A stretch of 49,769 nt of DNA from Hungatella sp. UBA4396 (lineage in GTDB: Bacteria > Bacillota > Clostridia > Lachnospirales > Lachnospiraceae): assembly GCA_002389905.1 (NCBI GenBank), contig DGRE01000023.1, positions 1-49,769 on the forward strand, in the 5' to 3' direction. A model generated the notes under the pieces. It was not told where the DNA came from and did no database searches. It was given only the letters and a program-made list of their open reading frames with translations. Within the stretch, counting starts at the first letter, position 1; every line of letters begins with the position of its first letter. A program made the translations under genes and the position numbers. Positions 15,925 through 24,935 of this stretch are shown piece by piece.

Positions 15925-17733
15925 TTACCAGATGGTTAATACCAAATCCTGCTTTTCCATAGTAACCAACAGCCGATATATATCATGGTTCCAGGCAGTT
16001 TTTAACCGTTGATCTGTAATGGGAATCACTTCTTTTCTTATTTCTGACGCTCCCTCAATGGTAAAGCTTCCCAGATTGCCCACTTGTACAGAATTTCCGT
16101 TTAAAATGGGCTCTTCATAAAATATAAGGGACAATACAGGATTGGGAAGTGCCCCTTCATAGTGATCGCATATCGTGATCTGTTTCCCCTTCTCCAGCAC
16201 CGCACTGCGCTTGTAAGAAAGAATCCTCTCATCCGGATAAGCCGCAGCCAGGTTCATGGAAATGCTGCAAATGGAGTCTCCAAGCCGGCAGAATACTTCT
16301 TCCGCCCGGTATTCTGCCCCTTCTTTTTCCATAATCTCTGTCTCTCCGTCAAAAAATGCAGGAAGGTTATGATAACGGGACTGCATGGTCCAGATATCAT
16401 AGCGTTCAGGAGAAAAAGTCTTTTTTGTGTAAGTTTCCACGCCAATATCAATGAACATGGGCTTTCCGTCCTTGTATATGGTAAAGCTCCCTGTATCATT
16501 GTGATTATGGCTGTCATCATTGTCGCCGGCTTTTACGGCAAGATAAAGATGTTCATCCCGCGCCATAAAGATTCCCACGCTTTCATACCAGAAATCCTTA
16601 TGGGAAATTTGTGGATTTTTCTCAAATCCCATCATTTCCCCATGGGTAAACACGGTTTGAAGCCGGTAAAACAAATTGTGTTCATCCTTTGTCAAAGGGT
16701 CTTCGCTGTGCTGATAATCCGAAGCAGCAAAGGCCATTAACTCCCTGTTATGGGTCCGGTTGCCGAATAAAAATTCTCTGGCATTGCACCGTCCGGCAAC
16801 AGGAGAACAGTCGGCGAAATTCACATAGTAAATTCCGTCTACATGGGCATTTAAGATATAAGAGGCAATATTTTTGACTTTTTCAGTGTTGTAAACAGGG
16901 AGGAAAGCATTGCCGGAAATCCCGTTTAAAACCTCCAGACAGTTAAACAGGCACAGCCCGGCGTGGCGGTAATACTGGGCGCCTTCGTCACAGCACCCGT
17001 CTTCCCCGTATTCAGCCAGAAAATAATCTGCACTTTTACAGGCTTTTTTTACAATTTCCAGCTTTTTTGATTCATCCAGCTCTCTGGTAAAAGCGGCTAA
17101 AAGCACATTCTGGGTGCACCAGACGGTCCAGTTGTTCATTTTGCTTAATCCATCCCCCATCCACCAGAAATGCTGCTCCAGATAAGGAGTAAAAATCCGT
17201 TCCTCCAGATTTTTATTGATCATCTTAGAAAGAAATGGGCTGACAGCTGAAAGCTCCTCCCTTAATAAATATTCCGCAACAGCCAATACAGAGGCTGTTT
17301 CCGCAGCAAAGAGGTCAATGACAGGCCGGGTCACATCAGGCAGGCTGAACTGAGGCGTATCCCGGATATAGGAATTGTGGGCTGGAAGCTGCCATGCATT
17401 TTCCTCACAGATCATATAGAGGCCGTTTATAATATCATCGAGGAAACGTCCCTCATGCTCGGCACATTCAGCCAGAACCAGAGCATTCAGCGCCGTTCTT
17501 CTTAAAAACAACTTATCCTGAAAACGGCTTCTGTTTCCGTTTCTGGAAAATTCCATGTAATCTGTGGCAGTGAGAGAAGGGTAATGAAAATTCAGCAGTT
17601 CTTCTCCGTTTTTTATAAGCCTTTTCTTTAAATCCTCCGGAATGCTTTCCCAGGCATTCCGGTCAGAAGCAGGAGGATAAGGGGTAAAGGCAGTTGACGG
17701 GTTTTTCAGGCTGTCTGCAAATTCAGTAATCAT
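15925..17733 (-). CDS. Heparinase II/III family polysaccharide lyase
   Basis: A 602-aa protein with an alpha/alpha-toroid N-terminal half and a beta-sandwich C-terminal half, the layout of heparinase II/III lyases. The family signature HNHNDTGSF sits near residue 415, followed by MFIDIG, a tyrosine-rich segment (YDIWTMQSRYHNLP), and FFDG. Such enzymes cleave uronic-acid-containing polysaccharides by beta-elimination, leaving 4,5-unsaturated uronate ends. There is no signal peptide, so it should act in the cytoplasm on imported oligosaccharides. It is the last gene of an operon with a YesM/YesN pair; the start follows AAGGAG. The exact glycan is not shown by the sequence. Confidence 0.87.
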   Translation of the reverse strand: MITEFADSLKNPSTAFTPYPPASDRNAWESIPEDLKKRLIKNGEELLNFHYPSLTATDYMEFSRNGNRSRFQDKLFLRRTALNALVLAECAEHEGRFLDDIINGLYMICEENAWQLPAHNSYIRDTPQFSLPDVTRPVIDLFAAETASVLAVAEYLLREELSAVSPFLSKMINKNLEERIFTPYLEQHFWWMGDGLSKMNNWTVWCTQNVLLAAFTRELDESKKLEIVKKACKSADYFLAEYGEDGCCDEGAQYYRHAGLCLFNCLEVLNGISGNAFLPVYNTEKVKNIASYILNAHVDGIYYVNFADCSPVAGRCNAREFLFGNRTHNRELMAFAASDYQHSEDPLTKDEHNLFYRLQTVFTHGEMMGFEKNPQISHKDFWYESVGIFMARDEHLYLAVKAGDNDDSHNHNDTGSFTIYKDGKPMFIDIGVETYTKKTFSPERYDIWTMQSRYHNLPAFFDGETEIMEKEGAEYRAEEVFCRLGDSICSISMNLAAAYPDERILSYKRSAVLEKGKQITICDHYEGALPNPVLSLIFYEEPILNGNSVQVGNLGSFTIEGASEIRKEVIPITDQRLKTAWNHDIYRLLVTMEKQDLVLTIW

Positions 17734-17747
17734 GGTGTGTGTGCTCC

Positions 17748-19364
17748 TTAATCATTTTTCTGAGGGCTGATGGTATTTTGCTGTATGAATTCCCTGGGGG
17801 AAAGTCCGGTGACTTTTTTAAATACTTTACTGAAGTAAAAAGCGCTTTCAAAGCCAAGCTTATCCGCTGCCTCATATATTTTCATATCTTCTTCCAACAG
17901 CAGGGATTTTGCCTTGTTGATTTTTGCCTGGGCAATGTATTCGGAAAAGCCCAGGCTGCTGTTCTTTTTAAACAGAATGCTTAAGTAATTAGGGCTTAAA
18001 CCAAAGACCCCGGCCACCTCGTTTAAGCTTAACTTTTCTGCCACATGATTGTCAATATATTTCTGCACATTAGTGATCACATGGGCCTTGTAGGTCTTTC
18101 TTTTGGATTTAAGCACCTGGCACAGTCCGTCCCGGAAAACAGTCATCCATTCCACAATCTGATCCACACTGGAAAAGCGGTAAATAGAACGGTAGCCGTC
18201 ACTGTAGGAAGAGAAGATTTCCGTCATGTTTTCTTCCCCGTCAGGCAGAAGAGATAATGCCAGATAAAGAAGATTGCAGGCCCCATCCGCTGCCTGGAGA
18301 TAGCGGGCGGGATGGGCTTCGAACAGCCCGATGATTTCTGTCAGGGCGTGAAACAGCACATCGGTGTCAAACTCATTAAAGGCCTTGGTCATATCGTTTT
18401 TAAAAACAGAGATATTAAAGGAGTTGCGGATGGAAGCCGTATCATTGTCAGTAAAAACCACCACCGGCTGCCCGTCCTCTGCCAGACTTTTGGCCTGGCG
18501 GGCCTCCTGATAGGATTCGCTGATTTTTAAAGGCTGGCTTACTGGTGTCCCCACCCCTGTAAAGACTGTCACATTAAAATAGTTGTGGACCATTTGGGCC
18601 GCATTGTGCAGTGCCTGTAAAACAGCTTCCTCCCGGTAATCTTCCTGGGAAGAAAGGTGAAAAATCACTGCAAAATGCTTCATGTCAAGGGATACCATAT
18701 AGGCGGGAACATGCTTGCAGATGATTTCCCCTGCCATTTGCAGAGTGCTGTTATATAAATTCATAAGCTTTGTATAATCCATATCCTTGTGGTTTTCTTC
18801 CCTGATCTCACAAAGAGCGGTAACATAGCATTGATCCGTAAAATCAAGCTTTAAATCCCTGGCTTGCAGTTCAAACTGTTCTTCGCTGTCAAAAAGGTTG
18901 TGCAAAAGCCGCATGAAAAATTTCTCATAATAGCTCTGTAAAAGAGGGCGGCCTGAATTTTTATATTCCATGGAAACCTGAAGGTTTTCCAGGCGGGAAA
19001 GAGCCTTTTTTATGGTTTCTGACAGAGCTTCAGCGTTTAATTCCAGCTTGATCAAATAGTCCACCGCTTCATAGGACATGGCCTCCTTAATGAGCTGGAA
19101 TTCCTCATAGCTGGTAAGAAATATGAAAACAGGAATGTTCCCATAGGTTTCCCGGCAGGCCTTTGCCAGCTCCAGTCCGTTCATAATGGGCATCCGGATG
19201 TCCGTAATGACGATCTCAGGAGAATACTCCGCAATCATTTCCAATGCATTTTTCCCGTTCATGGCGGCACCGCATATTTCAATACCGTAATCCGACCAGT
19301 TTAACATGGATTTTATTCCGATCTGAACCAAAGGTTCATCATCTGCGATCAATAATTTAATCAT
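17748..19364 (-). CDS. YesN-type response regulator with AraC DNA-binding domain
   Basis: A 538-aa response regulator. The N-terminal receiver domain has the acidic DDEP pair, the phospho-acceptor in IVITDIRMP, and a C-terminal Lys in YLIKLEL. The middle region is a long linker typical of YesN. The C-terminus is an AraC/XylS double helix-turn-helix (LSLNEVAGVFGLSPNYLSIL and IYEAADKLGFESAFYFSKVF). It overlaps the upstream kinase gene by 4 bp and is followed 14 bp later by the heparinase gene. Likely target: the divergent ABC transporter promoter near 21488, and possibly its own operon. Confidence 0.92.
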   Translation of the reverse strand: MIKLLIADDEPLVQIGIKSMLNWSDYGIEICGAAMNGKNALEMIAEYSPEIVITDIRMPIMNGLELAKACRETYGNIPVFIFLTSYEEFQLIKEAMSYEAVDYLIKLELNAEALSETIKKALSRLENLQVSMEYKNSGRPLLQSYYEKFFMRLLHNLFDSEEQFELQARDLKLDFTDQCYVTALCEIREENHKDMDYTKLMNLYNSTLQMAGEIICKHVPAYMVSLDMKHFAVIFHLSSQEDYREEAVLQALHNAAQMVHNYFNVTVFTGVGTPVSQPLKISESYQEARQAKSLAEDGQPVVVFTDNDTASIRNSFNISVFKNDMTKAFNEFDTDVLFHALTEIIGLFEAHPARYLQAADGACNLLYLALSLLPDGEENMTEIFSSYSDGYRSIYRFSSVDQIVEWMTVFRDGLCQVLKSKRKTYKAHVITNVQKYIDNHVAEKLSLNEVAGVFGLSPNYLSILFKKNSSLGFSEYIAQAKINKAKSLLLEEDMKIYEAADKLGFESAFYFSKVFKKVTGLSPREFIQQNTISPQKND

Positions 19365-21241
19365 AAGCCCTCCTTTCCCGATGATGTTTTTTCTAAATGA
19401 ATCACATATGGCCTTAAAATGGTCATAGCGGTAAATTCTCCCGGCTGGCTTGTAATGGTGATGCCGTATTCAGAGCCAAAATCGTGCTGAATCCGTTTAT
19501 TTACGTTGTTGATTCCAACGTGACGGAAGAATTCTGTTTTGTTCTGGGAATCCCCTTCCTCAAGGAGAATTTTGTCTATGGTATCCTGGGACATACCGAT
19601 GCCATTATCCCTTACGGTTATTTTCAGGGCTTTTTGAGAGGAAACCATGGCAGTTTCGGCTGTCACCACAATGGTTCCGGCCCTTCCTTTTGGCTCAATT
19701 CCATGAAACAGGGCGTTTTCTATAATGGGCTGCAAGGTAAAGCGGTGAATATCACAGTCGTACAAATCCTCGGATTCAATGACGTATTCAATGGCAACAC
19801 TTCCTCCGTACCGGTACTGCTGAATCAGGAAATAATCCTTTACCAAGGCAAGCTCATCCCTTAAGGATATCATGGAAGAAGTTCCCTTTGATATGTTTTT
19901 TAAAAGCCTTGCAAGGGCCGTGATCATATCTGCGATTCCGCCTGCATTTTGTATGGTCGCCATCCATTTGATGGAGTTTAAGGTATTGTAGAGAAAATGG
20001 GGGTTGATCTGGCTTTGGAGAATCTGGTATTCCAGGTCTTTTTTCTGTTTTTCGTCATCCACCCGTTTTTCCATCAGGGTAGCGATATTTTCGGACATGT
20101 TGTTGATTCCCCGGCCAACCTGCCCCAGCTCATGATCCCATTCCATAGACCGGTCCAGGGAGAAATCTCCCGCAGAAATATCGTCAATTTTCCGGCTGAG
20201 CTTGCGGATGGGCTCCATAATAATCCTGTTTAAAAGGAAGACCAGCAAGACACCGAGGGAGACAATGGCAAAGCAGATTCCCATGATCAGCAGGGTATAT
20301 AAATACTTTTGCTGGCTGAACTGCTGCTCAGAAAGAATCTGGGACAGGCTCCAGCCTTCCATCCCCTCCACCGGACGCTCCACTAAAATCCGTTTTTCCC
20401 CGTCCCTCATGGTTACGGAAAGAACCTGGGTACCTTTTGATAAAGCATTGCTTTCAGCCAGCTTTACCTCATTGGTATAAGGCTTTTGGATTTCCTGCCA
20501 CCCGCCTGCATGAAACTCATAAGTCTTTTCCCCCAGTGTAATGAAAAGCATGCTGTCCGAAGGAAGAGGATAGGCGGATAGGTAGTCGGTAAAAAGCCGG
20601 GAGGAGATTTCCACATAGGTCCAGCCAATGATTTCTGAATCAAATCTATTGTAGGCAGGACGCACAATAGGGATGTAGGGTTCCCTGCTGGTCTTTGGAA
20701 AGGTATCTTTCACCAGACCGACCCAGAGGAAATCATTGGCTTCATAAAGCCGGTTAAAAAAGCTTTCCTGGCTGATGGCCCTGGCGGAATAGGAGGGGGA
20801 ATCGTTCGCTGCTGCGGAAACCTGGAGAAAATTATTTATATTGTTGGAGGAAATGATGACCCTTGACATGTATTCATTGGCGCGGTAGTATTCTTCTTTT
20901 AAACGGCTGTGAGTGGCAAGGGCCACAGGGCGTAAACTGTCCACATCTTTGGAAATGGTGGGAAGCTTATTCTGGTTTTTAAAGGTTTCCAGATAATCCA
21001 GAATGGTATCATTGGAGAAGCACCATTTGCTGAAAAAGATAATATCCTTCATATCTGCGGCAATGTTGTTGCTCACCACCTGAAGGCTGAACTCTGTGGA
21101 CTGAATCTGGTTTTTTCTCAAAAAGGACTGAAAAACCGAGAAACAGACCGTTGTAGTCAAAACAGTGATGAGCAGGGTGATGGCCGCCGTAAGGAGCATG
21201 ATTTTGCCCCGTATGGTCCTTGGGATGAATGTTTTCCACAT
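19361..21241 (-). CDS. YesM-type sensor histidine kinase
   Basis: A membrane sensor kinase of 626 aa. Order seen: an N-terminal membrane helix, an extracytoplasmic sensing region of about 260 residues, a second helix (YLYTLLIMGICFAIVSLGVL), a HAMP region, a His_kinase domain with the phospho-acceptor QSQINPHFLYNTLNS, and an HATPase domain (IENALFHG, VRDNGIGM). It has the LytS/YesM-like architecture that senses extracellular sugars or binding proteins. A TTG at 21286 is in frame, but the predicted transcription start is near 21284. The ATG at 21241 has AAGGGA upstream and is chosen. Confidence 0.9.
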   Translation of the reverse strand: MWKTFIPRTIRGKIMLLTAAITLLITVLTTTVCFSVFQSFLRKNQIQSTEFSLQVVSNNIAADMKDIIFFSKWCFSNDTILDYLETFKNQNKLPTISKDVDSLRPVALATHSRLKEEYYRANEYMSRVIISSNNINNFLQVSAAANDSPSYSARAISQESFFNRLYEANDFLWVGLVKDTFPKTSREPYIPIVRPAYNRFDSEIIGWTYVEISSRLFTDYLSAYPLPSDSMLFITLGEKTYEFHAGGWQEIQKPYTNEVKLAESNALSKGTQVLSVTMRDGEKRILVERPVEGMEGWSLSQILSEQQFSQQKYLYTLLIMGICFAIVSLGVLLVFLLNRIIMEPIRKLSRKIDDISAGDFSLDRSMEWDHELGQVGRGINNMSENIATLMEKRVDDEKQKKDLEYQILQSQINPHFLYNTLNSIKWMATIQNAGGIADMITALARLLKNISKGTSSMISLRDELALVKDYFLIQQYRYGGSVAIEYVIESEDLYDCDIHRFTLQPIIENALFHGIEPKGRAGTIVVTAETAMVSSQKALKITVRDNGIGMSQDTIDKILLEEGDSQNKTEFFRHVGINNVNKRIQHDFGSEYGITITSQPGEFTAMTILRPYVIHLEKTSSGKEGL

Positions 21242-21290
21242 GGTCAAGGTTCCCTTCTTAAAAGTAGTGTTTAAGGGGTGAATCAATACA

Positions 21291-21319
21291 AAGTTAGCTT
21301 ATTTCCTATAAAATGTCAA
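21291..21319 (-). promoter_or_regulatory. Promoter of the YesM-YesN-heparinase operon
   Basis: Minus strand: consensus -35 TTGACA (21319-21314), 17-bp spacer, -10 TAACTT (21296-21291). It is divergent from the ABC transporter promoter about 200 bp away and probably gives constitutive expression of the sensor pair. Confidence 0.65.
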
Positions 21320-21481
21320 TAAAAAAACAGCCTGTTTTTCATTGAAACCACGTCAATTTGTATACAAAAGAGAAATTTAACTGTTTATCATAAAAAAATA
21401 CATGTTTTTAAAAGTCAGGAAAAAATATGAACAAGAAATGAACATTTTATTGAGATATATTCCATTCTTTCAAATACAGAT

Positions 21482-21502
21482 TTCAGTTATAATTCAGTTA
21501 TA
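21482..21502 (+). promoter_or_regulatory. Direct repeat with embedded -10 at the first ABC operon
   Basis: TTCAGTTATA occurs twice, at 21482-21491 and 21493-21502, an 11-bp period. The first copy contributes to a TATAAT at 21488-21493. No good -35 is found 17 bp upstream, which fits an activated promoter. The start codon is 64 bp downstream. A role as a YesN binding site is inference. Confidence 0.45.
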
Positions 21503-21565
21503 GTAAATGTCTGGGAAAACAAGACAGGTTTACTGGAAAACAAATTAAAATCAGGAGGGTATACA

Positions 21566-22912
21566 ATGAAAAAAAGAACACTCAGCATTGCTTTGGCATG
21601 TGCGCTGGCAGCAACCAGTCTGGCCGGATGCAGCGGCGGCTCCGGGGAAACAACGGCAGCAAGCGCAGAAAGTTCAAAATCAGAGACAACGGCAGAAACT
21701 TCGGGGGCAGCAGGAGGCCAGACGACCTTAAGATGGTCTGTATGGGATATCAGTTCCACCACCTATTACCAGCCACTGATCGATGCCTTTGAAGCGGCCA
21801 ATCCCGATGTAAAAATAGAAATGGTGGATTTAGGCTCTACCGATTATCAGACGGTTTTGGCAACAGAGCTGACAGGAAGCGGATCTGACTTTGATGTTGT
21901 TACCGTAAAGGACGTTCCCGGCTATATGACTCTCGTCAATAAGGGCGTGTTAGAGCCTCTGGACAGCTATATTCAGTCTGCAGGAGTTGATTTGTCCCAG
22001 TATAAGGGCCTTACAGACCAGATCACAGTTGACGGAAAATTATATGAGCTTCCCTTCCGCAATGACTTCTGGGTTATGTTCTACAATAAGGATATATTTG
22101 ATGCAGCAGGCGTTGAATATCCTACCAATGATATGACCTTTGAGCAGTATGATGCCATGGTAAGAAGCCTGGCCGTTGATACTCCCGGACAGGAGGTTTT
22201 CGGTTCCCATTACCATACATGGAGATCAGCAGTACAGCTTTTCGGCGTTTTAGACGGCAAGAATACCATTTTAGACGGATCCTATGACTTCTTAAAGCCT
22301 TATTATGAAATGGTTCTCAATCAGCAGGAGGATGGGGTATGCCAGGATTATGCTACCTTAAAGACCAGCGGACTGCATTACTCCGGTGCATTTGCACAGG
22401 GTAACGTTGCTACCATGAACATGGGCACATGGTTTATCTCCACCTTAATGGAAAAGATCCGCACCGGAGAATATACCGATGTCAGCAACTGGGGAATTGC
22501 AAAATATCCTCATGCAGAAGGCGTTGAACCGGGCTCCACACTTGCAACCATTACCGCTCTGGCAATTCCGTCCAACGCTCCTAACAAGGATCTGGCATGG
22601 GAATTCATCAACTTTGTCAGCGGAAAAGACGGAGCAGAAATCCTTGCAAAAACAGGCACCATTCCGGCTGTTATGAACAGTACAGTAGCTGATCTGGTAT
22701 CAAGTGCAGAAGGATTCCCCAAAGAAGACGGAACCAGCGTGGAAGCTCTCAATACTTCTAATCTGTACTTAGAGATGCCGGTTAATCCAAAGAGCTCTGA
22801 AATCGAAACCGTTTTAAATGAAGCACATGATGCAATTATGACAGGCGGCATGTCCGTAGATGATGGAATTGCTGAAATGAACGAAAAAGTCAGCGGCATT
22901 TTAGGCCAATAA
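21566..22912 (+). CDS. Extracellular sugar-binding lipoprotein of ABC importer, module 1
   Basis: A 448-aa family 1 solute-binding protein. It has a lipoprotein signal peptide with lipobox LAGC, then a Ser/Thr/Glu-rich linker, then the mature fold (TTLRWSVWDIS, FDVVTVKDVPGYM, LYELPFRNDFWVMFYNKDIF). It is anchored outside the membrane and captures oligosaccharides for the two permeases downstream. AGGAGG precedes the ATG. A strong hairpin directly follows the stop, likely raising its mRNA level over the permeases. The ligand is probably an acidic glycan fragment judging from the lyase and GH88 neighbours; this is inference. Confidence 0.92.
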   Translation: MKKRTLSIALACALAATSLAGCSGGSGETTAASAESSKSETTAETSGAAGGQTTLRWSVWDISSTTYYQPLIDAFEAANPDVKIEMVDLGSTDYQTVLATELTGSGSDFDVVTVKDVPGYMTLVNKGVLEPLDSYIQSAGVDLSQYKGLTDQITVDGKLYELPFRNDFWVMFYNKDIFDAAGVEYPTNDMTFEQYDAMVRSLAVDTPGQEVFGSHYHTWRSAVQLFGVLDGKNTILDGSYDFLKPYYEMVLNQQEDGVCQDYATLKTSGLHYSGAFAQGNVATMNMGTWFISTLMEKIRTGEYTDVSNWGIAKYPHAEGVEPGSTLATITALAIPSNAPNKDLAWEFINFVSGKDGAEILAKTGTIPAVMNSTVADLVSSAEGFPKEDGTSVEALNTSNLYLEMPVNPKSSEIETVLNEAHDAIMTGGMSVDDGIAEMNEKVSGILGQ

Positions 22913-22936
22913 GCAGTGTGAAACACATATAGAACA

Positions 22937-22962
22937 GAGGCGGGCAGGAAAAGGCCCGCCTC
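22937..22962 (+). terminator. Intercistronic hairpin after the binding-protein gene, module 1
   Basis: GAGGCGGGC (22937-22945) and GCCCGCCTC (22954-22962) form a perfect 9-bp GC-rich stem with an 8-nt loop. Only ATTTAAAG follows, so it is a weak terminator or an mRNA-stabilising stem rather than a full stop. Confidence 0.7.
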
Positions 22963-22999
22963 ATTTAAAGAGAATTATGAGAGAAAGGGAGGATGACAC

Positions 23000-24067
23000 A
23001 TGGCGAAGACAATAACAGATGCGCAAAAGCAGGAAAAAATCGCGGCGTTAAATAAAAAACGGGAAGCCCTGAGTCTTTTATTAAAAGACGCTCAGAGCAC
23101 CGGAAAGCGCGAAAGGCTCATTGCGAAAATCGAGACGATAGATGAGAAAATTAAAAAGATCCGGACAGGAGAGCGGTTCACCCGTCAGGAAAAGAGGGAC
23201 ATGATTGCATATTCCTTTATTATCCCTAACTTTTTAGGGTTTGCACTCTTCACCCTGGGCCCCATTATTTTTGCTTTTGTCCTGGGATTTATGAAATGGG
23301 ATGGAAACAGTCCCATGGAGTTTGCAGGACTTAAAAACTTTCTGAATATGGTTGGAAACGCCAGATTCCGTTCTTCCTTTGTAAATACCGTTGTGTACTG
23401 TATTGCAACAGTGCCCTTTACCTTAATCAGCGCACTGGGCCTGGCCGTAGTTTTAAACCAGAAAATTAAAGGGAGAAATTTCTTCCGTACCGTAAGCTTT
23501 TTCCCTTATGTGGCCTCTCTGGTAGCAGTGGCAGCCGTATGGAACATGCTGTTCAGCCCTCAGAAAAGCGGCCCCATTAACATGATTCTCTACCAACTGG
23601 GCGTCAATGCAAAAAGCCTGCCAAAGTGGTCGGCAGATCCCCACTGGGTCATGTTCACCATTGTGCTGTTCAGTGTGTGGAAAAATATGGGCTATTACAT
23701 GGTCATTTACCTGGCAGGACTTCAGGGAATTAACGGAGAATTATATGAAGCGGCAAGTCTTGATGGCTGTAATTCCTGGCAGAAATTCCGCTATATCACA
23801 TGGCCCCAGCTTCAGCCCACCACCTTTTTTGTAACGATTATACTGACCATCAACTGCTTTAAGGTTTACGATATCGTATACATGCTGGCAGGCGGTTCCA
23901 ACGGCATTGTAAGCTCTCAGGCAATGGTTTTGGTCTACCACATTTACGAAGAGGCATTCCGCAACTGGAACTTAGGCTATGCCAGCGCGGTTGCCATGGT
24001 ATTGTTCCTAATGGTGCTTCTCATCACCCTGGTTCAGTTCCGCGGTGAGAAGAAGTATGCAAATTAA
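23000..24067 (+). CDS. Sugar ABC transporter permease (MalF/UgpA type) with charged N-terminal extension
   Basis: Binding-protein-dependent permease, 355 aa, with six hydrophobic segments. The EAA loop (YEAASLDGCNSWQKFRYITW) contacts the ATPase. Usual relatives are about 295-310 aa. Here roughly 65 extra lysine/glutamate-rich residues (from MAKTITDAQKQEKIAAL) precede the first membrane helix and look like a cytoplasmic helical hairpin or coiled coil. It is transcribed with the other permease. No ATPase gene exists in the window, so a shared MsmX-like ATPase is presumed. Confidence 0.92.
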   Translation: MAKTITDAQKQEKIAALNKKREALSLLLKDAQSTGKRERLIAKIETIDEKIKKIRTGERFTRQEKRDMIAYSFIIPNFLGFALFTLGPIIFAFVLGFMKWDGNSPMEFAGLKNFLNMVGNARFRSSFVNTVVYCIATVPFTLISALGLAVVLNQKIKGRNFFRTVSFFPYVASLVAVAAVWNMLFSPQKSGPINMILYQLGVNAKSLPKWSADPHWVMFTIVLFSVWKNMGYYMVIYLAGLQGINGELYEAASLDGCNSWQKFRYITWPQLQPTTFFVTIILTINCFKVYDIVYMLAGGSNGIVSSQAMVLVYHIYEEAFRNWNLGYASAVAMVLFLMVLLITLVQFRGEKKYAN

Positions 24068-24085
24068 AAGAAGGAGGATAAGACT

Positions 24086-24922
24086 ATGAAGGTAAAAAGT
24101 ACAAATTATAAAATCAACAGATGCCTCCTCTATGCGGTCCTGCTCATCTTGACGGTCATCATGCTGGTTCCCTTTGCATGGATGGTGTCCGCTTCTTTAA
24201 AATTGGATAAAGACGTATTTGTATTCCCTATTCAATGGATACCGGAAAGCCCCAGATGGCGGAATTATCTGGATATCTGGGTGAAAATCCCCCTTATGAA
24301 ATTTGTGACTAATACAGTGAAGATCACTCTGATCGTTACATTTTTACAGATTTTGACCAGCAGTTTTGCTGCCTATGCCTTTGCAAAGCTTAGATTTAAA
24401 TATAGAAATACTTTGTTTATGGCTTATATCGCAACCATTGCAGTTCCGTGGCAGGTATACATGGTTCCCCAGTTCATGATGATGAGAAACTTTGGGTTAA
24501 ATGACTCCCATCTGGCTATTATTTTCCTCCAGGCATTTTCTGCATTCGGCGTTTTCATGATGCGCCAGTTCTATCAGGGAATTCCCGATGAGCTTTGTGA
24601 GGCGGCCAGAATCGACGGAATGACTGAGTATCAGATTTATTCCAGAATCATGCTTCCCTTATCAAAACCGGCTCTGTCCACCTTAATGATTTTCACCTTT
24701 GTAAACACCTGGAACGATTTTTTAGGCCCCTTGATTTATTTAAAGACAGAGGCAAAGAAAACCCTCCAGCTTGGACTGAAAATGTTCATCAGCCAGTACA
24801 GCTCGGAATACGGCCTGATCATGGCAGCCTCAGTCCTTTCCTTAATTCCTGTCCTGGTGGTATTTTTATCCCTGCAAAAGTATTTTGTAGAGGGAGTTGC
24901 TGCAACAGGAGTAAAGGGATAA
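24086..24922 (+). CDS. Sugar ABC transporter permease (MalG/UgpE type), module 1
   Basis: Second permease of the importer, 278 aa, six hydrophobic segments. It contains the MalG-type EAA loop (LCEAARIDGMTEYQIYSRIM) and the usual C-terminal FVEGVAATGVKG. AAGGAGG precedes the ATG and the gap to the first permease is 18 bp. It pairs with that permease to form the membrane channel. Confidence 0.93.
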   Translation: MKVKSTNYKINRCLLYAVLLILTVIMLVPFAWMVSASLKLDKDVFVFPIQWIPESPRWRNYLDIWVKIPLMKFVTNTVKITLIVTFLQILTSSFAAYAFAKLRFKYRNTLFMAYIATIAVPWQVYMVPQFMMMRNFGLNDSHLAIIFLQAFSAFGVFMMRQFYQGIPDELCEAARIDGMTEYQIYSRIMLPLSKPALSTLMIFTFVNTWNDFLGPLIYLKTEAKKTLQLGLKMFISQYSSEYGLIMAASVLSLIPVLVVFLSLQKYFVEGVAATGVKG

Positions 24923-24935
24923 GAGAGGAGAAAAG

